Positions 58,125 to 64,000 of a stretch of DNA of 64,000 bases are shown here, piece after piece. Numbering within the stretch: the first letter of the stretch is position 1; every line of letters starts with the position of its first letter. The notes under the pieces were generated by a model. It was not told the origin of the DNA and ran no database searches. It was given only the letters and a program-made list of their open reading frames with translations. The stretch is from Marsupella aquatica. Taxonomy: Eukaryota; Marchantiophyta. The stretch spans positions 17,360,001 through 17,424,000 of the forward strand of contig OZ316893.1 of the NCBI GenBank assembly GCA_973895155.1, given 5' to 3'. The position numbers were made by a program, and so were the translations under genes.

Positions 58125-59047
58125 AAAAATCTTGGTTTGTAGATGATAGAGTAGTAGAGGTAGACTACAATGAAAGTGAAAGTGTCAGCAATGATAGTGA
58201 AGAGATAGCTCACCCTTCTATTGTGATATATAGCTCAGATGAAGATGATGCCTAATGCCATGTTGTTCCCTCCTATGCAGCACATGGTGGGAATACCCGG
58301 ATACCTCGGTCATTTGCTGAAGTAGTCTGCTCTCAGGAATTTTCCGACATAGTATCCACATGTCTATCTACAGACCTCCCAGATGAGGAAGTAGTATTCA
58401 ACTTCGTAGAGTACAAGTTGACCAGGGCGTCAATGAGATGCTTGTTTGAAGGAAGAACATCAGCTCAATGGCTACATTCAGATATCATCGATGCATACTT
58501 GGCCTTGTTGCAGTTTAGGGGGAGATCAGGAGGCTATCCAAAGTGTACATTTTTTATCATAGCATTCTACACGTTGCTTTCATCACCCCTATACTATTTT
58601 GCCAATGTTGCTCGATGGACCAAAACAAAAAACATATTTGACTATGATAGGATATTGGTCCCTATCCACCAGGCAAACAGGGAGCATTGGGTGTTGGCAG
58701 TGATTGATTTAACTGGAAAAGAGGTGTTGTCCTAGATTTTCTTGCATGAGGAGAAATCAGACCACTTTTGGGCAACTCAAAATGAGTATCTCATGTATAC
58801 TCTAGCTAGGTACATCAACGATGAAGCAAGTCAAAGAGGCATGCCCACACTAGGTGCATACCACTGGCCTAGAACTTTAGTGTCAGGCCTTCCATCACAA
58901 GAAGATAGTGTAAATTATGGGGTATTTATCCTTAACTATGCAGAGCGCATAAGTCGAGATGCTCCTATAGATTTTGATGGCAGTCAAGTAAGAAACTTGC
59001 GAAAGAAGATTATTTATGACTTGTGCACATATCAGATAACAAAATAA
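58125..59047 (+). pseudogene. Ulp1/SENP (C48) cysteine protease, catalytic Cys lost
   Basis: An acidic segment (VDDRVVEVDYNESESVSNDSEE, about 58133-58200) precedes a likely acceptor near 58280. It then encodes SFAEVV...RTSAQWLHSDIIDAYLALL, FFIIAFYTLL, RWTKTKNIFDYDRILVPIHQANREHWVLAVID and NYGVFILNYAE...RNLRKKIIYDL. This is the Ulp1 deSUMOylase fold, with His of REHW and Asp of VID present. The catalytic Cys, normally in DCGVF, is replaced (NYGVF). TAG at 58733-58735 also interrupts the frame. Ulp1 domains of this kind are frequent passengers or components of plant DNA transposons. The gene is dead as a protease. Confidence 0.8.
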
Positions 59048-59169
59048 AGTGGTGGCCAATAGGAGTTAGCTTTAGAGAAGGTAGCAATGATGAAGTGTTG
59101 TTGTTTACACATTGTAATATATATGAGAACTGAATGTGATGTGTATCACTTGCAAATTTTATGTATTTG

Positions 59170-59630
59170 TATCTTGGAGAGGCTCTTTGAGATGGTCTTA
59201 GAAATGGAATGGGAAAGTCAAAGATGGTTTGCAAAGTGACTTGGTATCTCGGAGAGGCGCTCTGAGATGGTCTGAGAAATGGAACGAAAACCTGAGGCTC
59301 AAGAAGCAAAGTGATCTGGTATAATTTTGGAGAGCCTCTTCAAGATGATCTGAGAAATAGAATGGGAAAGTCAGAGATGGTTCGCAAAGTGACTTGGTAT
59401 CTTGGAGAGGCTCTCTGAGATGGTGAGCAAACCAACTTGGTATCTCCAAGATACTCCTGGAAGGGTGTCAGGATCTCGGAGAGCCTCTCCAAGATTGCCA
59501 AAATAAATGTCGGGATCTTGGAGAGCCTCTCTGAGATTGCCAAAATAAATGTCAGGATCTCGGAGAGCCTCTCCAAGATTGTCAAAAAACAATGTCGCCA
59601 TCTCGGAGAGGTCTTCGAGATTGCCCCCCA
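59170..59630. repeat. GGAGAGGCTCTC palindromic tandem array
   Basis: Units of ATCTCGGAGAGCCTCTCCAAGATTG-type sequence. The right half repeats exactly every 42 bases (unit starts 59467, 59509 and 59551), while the left half has longer 50-90 base spacing. Each unit holds an inverted pair GGAGAG...CTCTCC. It is flanked by the Ulp1 pseudogene and the copia LTR. Open frames through it are by-products. Confidence 0.8.
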
Positions 59631-59643
59631 AAAGGGGGGCCAT

Positions 59644-60462
59644 TGATATTAGTGACTGATAACTGATGGATTACCTAAGCCCCTTGATCTGGATCGAAAT
59701 CCACCACTTATAACATCCATTTCCAATATCCAAAGTAATGGGAAAGATGCAATTCTAGTTCTTACGGACACCAATATCCATTATCCCCGACATCGGACCC
59801 TTGTTTAAATTCTCACCCAAGATGGGTTCAATACTATCTACTTTGGATCACTTCTGATAAACTATTTATTGCATCATATTTGAGTAGCATATTCTATTGC
59901 AAAACAAAATCCCTTATAATCAATATCGGAGCGTGTCCAATATTTTATGCAATGCAATAAATATCCAATTTCATCAGATGCCTTTGCCACAATTTTAGTC
60001 TTGGTTTATGATATATTTTGTTTTGAACAAAATCCAAAGGTATTTGTATGAGATACATGTTGCAATAGTCAACATATGAGAACTATTTGTCCGATGGGTT
60101 TAGTATCGGACCTTACAATGGGTTTAATATCGGACAATGTCCAATGCTTTTGGCTTCAGGCACGTAAAAACTACCGCGGTTTGAGCATCGGAAAGAGGCC
60201 AAAAATGTACTAGTGCAAAACTCCACCAATTTGGATCCCTTTGGAGAATCTATCAACAACTGGCTTGCCAATGTCCATTCTAAAAACCAATGGCATTGGC
60301 GCAGGGCTTACTACGCAGGAAACTACCACAAAACTGTTATAATCCCCACGTCTAGTCACCATTTACCCTGGTTAAGTCACCCTAACCAAGGGTGTACATG
60401 ATACATACACCTATATATAAAACCTCCCGGACTAGAAGATCAGTTGGAGACTCATTACCTCA
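59644..60462 (+). repeat. Probable 5' LTR of the copia element
   Basis: A gene-free segment beginning TGATATTAG and ending ACCTCA, ahead of a primer-site-like motif, with a TATA-like CTATATATAAAA at 60411-60422 about 40 bases before its likely transcribed end. The 3' LTR lies outside the window, so both boundaries are inferred. Confidence 0.45.
60411..60422 (+). promoter_or_regulatory. TATA box in the LTR
   Basis: CTATATATAAAA, the likely core promoter of the copia element by position within the presumed LTR. Confidence 0.45.
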
Positions 60463-60465
60463 CGA

Positions 60466-60482
60466 CACGTTATCAGCACGAG
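60466..60482 (+). promoter_or_regulatory. Copia primer-binding-site-like motif
   Basis: CACGTTATCAGCACGAG follows the presumed LTR. I recall this motif at the 5' LTR/leader junction of many plant copia elements. Its priming tRNA is not assigned here. Confidence 0.45.
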
Positions 60483-61890
60483 ACTCACCGAGGCTGAGCA
60501 AGGAGGCTAAGATTTTTTTTCGAGGACCCAGCGGAGCGCAAGAAATTAAGAAAAGCAAGAATCGAGACTCATAAGGAAACAGATCGATAAGGCTTAAAGG
60601 AAAGGATAGGGGAGAAAATGCCCAATGACGAATGAAGGAAACAGACCCGAAAAGTGATAAGAGGAGCGCGAGAGGTTGAGAAGCAGAGAACCAAGGGTAG
60701 AGAAACAAAAACAACATTCATAAGGATATGCCAAAAGATAACCACGGAGCACCGAGCGCAGAAAATTGAATTGCAATGGTGAATGGGATTGTATAAGATT
60801 AACGATCAGACTGAGCGGAGTGAATCGAGAAGAACCAATAGAAAACAAAAAGAGTAGGCAGGATTGAATGAGAACGATTAGTAGCAAGGCGAATCCAGGA
60901 ATCATGAGGAAATAAGAATTGAGAGACTAGGATCGAAGATCTGTAAGAGCCGAAAAAGGAAAAGACAGGCAGCACCGAAATTTCAAAGAAATGCCACAGG
61001 GACATTGAGACTTGAACTCGTAAGGACAATATAGCAGAACAACGAAGAGGCAAAGAAACTTGAGAGGGGCTATGGAGATTCCAGGAAATGGTTGGATTTA
61101 AAGGAAGACGAATTCAGGATAGCGTTGTGACACAGGCGAAGGAAGGCGCAGCCCTACCATTTGATCCTCTGACCATCAAAAAGGCAGTCCCATGGAGCTT
61201 GTGTAGAAATAAGGCGAAGAAAGCGCTCAGGAAAGTCACAGCGAGAATCGGTACCTTGAGAATCTGGAAGAAACTATCGACAAAGAGAAGCAAAGGAGCA
61301 ACCGCGGTTGATTGGAGAACCTCAAGAAGACATTGCTCGAGAGAGGATATGAAATCGTGATCGAAGGAGCCCCGGAAGCAAGACGGCACCTCGACAAATC
61401 TCGCAACAAAATTGCAAAAACGTCGAGAAAACCTCGAGAACCGCTGCTAAGTGTAAAACCTCTTTAACTGCAAAATCCGTCAAAGAAATTTCAATTACAA
61501 AGGAAAAGTTGCACTTAACCAAATAAGCGCACATAACCGCAAAACCTCCATAACTGCATCCCGTAACAAAGAAAAATAACTTTACAAAGCCGAAAGTGCA
61601 ATTAACCAGGGTACGAGTAAAGAATCACCCATAACTGCACAGACTGCAAAACTTCATTACTGCACAGTTTAACAAAGGAAAGAGCAAATACAAAGGAAAC
61701 TTTGCAGTTAACCAAATACCAAGGAAAACCTAAATCCTAAGTGCAAACCCTAAAATTGAATTTTGGATTTGCATGCTCTCTCCACCCAGCCCCACCTTGC
61801 ATGCCGCAGAAATGTGCTTTGTCATTTCCTACTATACCTACTAGTAAATAAGCCTAAAGTACCACTAAAAGGAATCGAGCCACCACCCCA
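60483..61890 (+). other. Long untranslated leader of the copia element
   Basis: About 1.4 kb of purine-rich sequence with many AAGGA, GAGA and CGAGA words and no open frame that joins gag. Short open frames on the minus strand are chance products of the strand bias. The length is unusual for a copia leader. Confidence 0.5.
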
Positions 61891-64000
61891 ATGACCAACC
61901 TAGAGAAACTTAACTTTCCAGCCCTAGAAATAGATGGCGGCAACTACCTAGAATGGTCCATGAACCTAAAAGAAAACCTAACCTCGCTAACCCTACTCCC
62001 TGCAATAGGGCTCGCTCAACCCATCCTTGCCGGTGAACCACAACCAGACCCATTAACTAAAGCCAACGAATCAAAAGCCCTAGTATTCCTGAGACGCCAC
62101 ATCCATAGATTCCTACAGAGACAATACATGCACCTTTTGACTCCTCGCGAACTATGGATAGCGCTCCAGACCCGATTCGACCACCAAAAACTGGTTGAAT
62201 TACCTAGAGCCAGGCAAGACTGGCTCAACCTGCGGGTCCAGGACTTTACCTCTATTTCAGCCTACAATAGCGAACTCTTTAGAATAACATCAACCCTCGC
62301 ACTATGTGGCGAGCCGGTCACAGACAAGGATCTGCTAGAGAAGACCTTGTCAACATTTCATTCATCGAATGTGTGGCTATCAACTCAGTATCGAAACATG
62401 AAGTTTGGGCAATACTCCGAGCTCATAGCCCACCTCCTAGTCACCGAAAGAAACCAAGAACTCCTCTTAGTTAACTCTAGAAAATGTCCTGCGGGCACAC
62501 TGCCCTCAGGATCACAGAGTGAAACACATCTTACCGACACCGCTGAACCCTCCACATCAAGGCAGGGCATTAAGCGAAGTAGGAATGGCAACCATAGAAA
62601 CCACCCCAACAGGGGGAGTTTCTTTAACCAACGCCCACAATACAATTTCAGACGGTCCTTTAGTGGACGCGGAGGATGCGGAGGACGTGGAGGACGAGGC
62701 AGACGCGGAGGACGAGGCAGACACGGAGGACGAGGCAGACGCGGAGGACGAGGTGGATGCGGCAGACGCGGCGATGGAAGAACATATAACAACAACCGCC
62801 AAAATAATTGGTCACAATCCCAACCACAACGGGAACGCCCAAAATGCCATGCATGTGGCATGACCAACCACCTAGCCAGAAATTGTAGAATCCCACAACA
62901 CCTTAAAGAGCTATATCAACGATCCCTCAGGGACGGACAAACCTCTAGGGCACCACCCCGTGAAACCCACGGGGCGTTTATGGGGTCCAGCGACCCATTC
63001 CAAGACTTTTCAGATCTACCTGCCCAACCCGAAGCACACTTAGTGGCAAGTAGTTCCACAACCCCAGATCTAAATAGCCCCAGCACATGTATTATAGATA
63101 GTGCAACCACGCACACTATCCTTCGGGATCGACACCTTTTTCACAAGATCACACCCTCACGTCGATCCCTAACCACTATTAATGGCCCTAGCCAAATAGA
63201 AGAGGGCTTTGGCCCAGCTTCCATTAGACTCCCGCAGGGTACAGCTATACACATAGAATCTGCTATTTTTGCCCCGAACGCAACGCGTAATCTCCTCAAT
63301 TTTAGAGATATACGAGCAAACAGACTACATGTCCAGACGGGCGATACCAGAGATCAGGAAGTGATACACTTGGTTGAAAATACCCCTACGGGGAATATCA
63401 TTAAAGAAACCCTTTTCTCATACCTTTGTGGGTTTTATGTAACTCATATTGAATGCTTGCATAACAATGCCAACACAAGTGAATTGCCCGCGCTTTGGCA
63501 TGCACGCCTTGGCCACCCCGGCCAATCAATGCTAAGCAAAATACTTAAGAATTTAAGTGGCATTCCAATCAATACACGCCACATTCCAGCTAGCACCCCA
63601 TGCACTGCATGCTCACGCGGCAAATTAATAACAAGGCCCACGACATCAAAATTGCCAACCAAAATACCCAAATTCTTGGAAATAATCCACGCCGATGTTT
63701 GCGGGCTGATCAACCCACCGAGCGGACCCTTCCGCTACTTCATGGTATTAATCGACGCATCAACTAAATGGTCAAATGTGACATTGCTTTCAACGAGGAA
63801 CATGGTTATGCCTCGTATCTTGGCGCAAATCCTGCGCGTGAAAGCACAATTCCCAGACCACCCCATTAAGACACTAAGGGTGGACAATACAGGGGAATTC
63901 ACATCCGAAACATTTGATGACTTCTGCACATCACTTGGCATTGACGTACAATATCCTGTACCTCACGTGCATTTTCAGAACGGACTAGCTGAAGCGGTCA
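61891..64000 (+). CDS. Ty1/copia gag-pol polyprotein, N-terminal 703 codons
   Basis: The frame is open from ATG 61891 to the window edge without a stop. Gag has a copia N-terminus with NYLEWS (about residues 18-23). A Gly/Arg-rich basic tract lies at residues 261-300, and a CCHC knuckle at residues 319-332 (C-x2-C-x4-H-x4-C). The aspartic protease motif DSA is at 403-405. The integrase has the H-x4-H/C-x2-C zinc region (His 537 and 542, Cys 571 and 574) and catalytic Asp 602, Asp 665 and Glu 701, a DD35E spacing. The reverse transcriptase would lie beyond 64000. One fused gag-pol frame and integrase before reverse transcriptase define copia. The absence of any break over 2.1 kb marks it as much younger than everything else in the window. 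Confidence 0.93.
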   Translation, partial: MTNLEKLNFPALEIDGGNYLEWSMNLKENLTSLTLLPAIGLAQPILAGEPQPDPLTKANESKALVFLRRHIHRFLQRQYMHLLTPRELWIALQTRFDHQKLVELPRARQDWLNLRVQDFTSISAYNSELFRITSTLALCGEPVTDKDLLEKTLSTFHSSNVWLSTQYRNMKFGQYSELIAHLLVTERNQELLLVNSRKCPAGTLPSGSQSETHLTDTAEPSTSRQGIKRSRNGNHRNHPNRGSFFNQRPQYNFRRSFSGRGGCGGRGGRGRRGGRGRHGGRGRRGGRGGCGRRGDGRTYNNNRQNNWSQSQPQRERPKCHACGMTNHLARNCRIPQHLKELYQRSLRDGQTSRAPPRETHGAFMGSSDPFQDFSDLPAQPEAHLVASSSTTPDLNSPSTCIIDSATTHTILRDRHLFHKITPSRRSLTTINGPSQIEEGFGPASIRLPQGTAIHIESAIFAPNATRNLLNFRDIRANRLHVQTGDTRDQEVIHLVENTPTGNIIKETLFSYLCGFYVTHIECLHNNANTSELPALWHARLGHPGQSMLSKILKNLSGIPINTRHIPASTPCTACSRGKLITRPTTSKLPTKIPKFLEIIHADVCGLINPPSGPFRYFMVLIDASTKWSNVTLLSTRNMVMPRILAQILRVKAQFPDHPIKTLRVDNTGEFTSETFDDFCTSLGIDVQYPVPHVHFQNGLAEAV

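Noticed and set aside
59198-59643. Overlapping minus-strand frames encoding ILERLSEIL-type repeats
   Set aside because: They are read through the 42-base tandem array and have no family match.
62385-62867. Minus-strand frames of 78-160 codons rich in Pro, Arg and Ser
   Set aside because: They are antisense shadows of the Gly/Arg-rich part of copia gag.

Overview
This window is nuclear DNA from a green plant (streptophyte), made almost entirely of transposable elements, their decayed remains and satellite-like arrays. Three things point to a plant. The ribosomal protein eS1 (RPS3A) pseudogene near 3 kb reads like the land-plant protein. A PHD cluster near 46 kb matches plant EDM2. A complete CACTA (En/Spm) transposon carries plant-type tnp2 and TNPA-like genes. 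Split genes with GT...AG introns exclude a prokaryote. The species cannot be fixed from the sequence, but the mix (DFSENY-type transposases, a Plavaka-like fragment, palindromic arrays) would fit a non-seed plant or charophyte.

Region 1 (1-24.3 kb) is an ancient inverted arrangement of two gene families. Copy A is a DFSENY-type transposase gene (+, to about 1.9 kb) converging on a coiled-coil/RING gene (-, 10.9 to 8.4 kb). Copy B is a second RING gene (+, 12.0 to 14.4 kb) converging on a second DFSENY gene (-, 22.3 to 16.9 kb). A first-exon fragment of a third RING copy lies at 23.9-24.2 kb (-). Between and inside these genes lie arrays built from short perfect palindromes (AAGTACTT, AGTACT, AAGGACT...AGTCCTT). 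An RPA1-like OB-fold exon follows RING copy 2, and the eS1 pseudogene follows DFSENY copy A.

Region 2 (24.3-28 kb) holds a minisatellite, a truncated Ty3-type LTR element with a tRNA-Asp primer site, and a broken Plavaka-like transposase.

Region 3 (28-56.9 kb) is a nest. The outermost layer is a gag-like, coiled-coil-rich element. It was hit by a 243-bp MITE (9-bp target duplication) and by a 24,147-bp CACTA transposon (31439-55585, 18-bp perfect terminal inverted repeats, GCA target duplication). Removing either insert with one duplication copy rejoins the host reading frame. The CACTA carries, all on the minus strand, Cys-rich, EDM2-like PHD, BRCT-BRCT and F-box-like segments, then a degenerate tnp2 transposase and a TNPA-like gene. 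A second gag-like element sits inside it at 39.5-43.4 kb.

Region 4 (57-64 kb) has an inactivated Ulp1 (C48) protease gene, a 42-bp palindromic tandem array, and the 5' part of a Ty1/copia retrotransposon whose gag-pol frame is open from 61891 to the window edge with a DD35E integrase.

Most genes carry frameshifts or nonsense codons. The copia frame is the only large one that looks undamaged.
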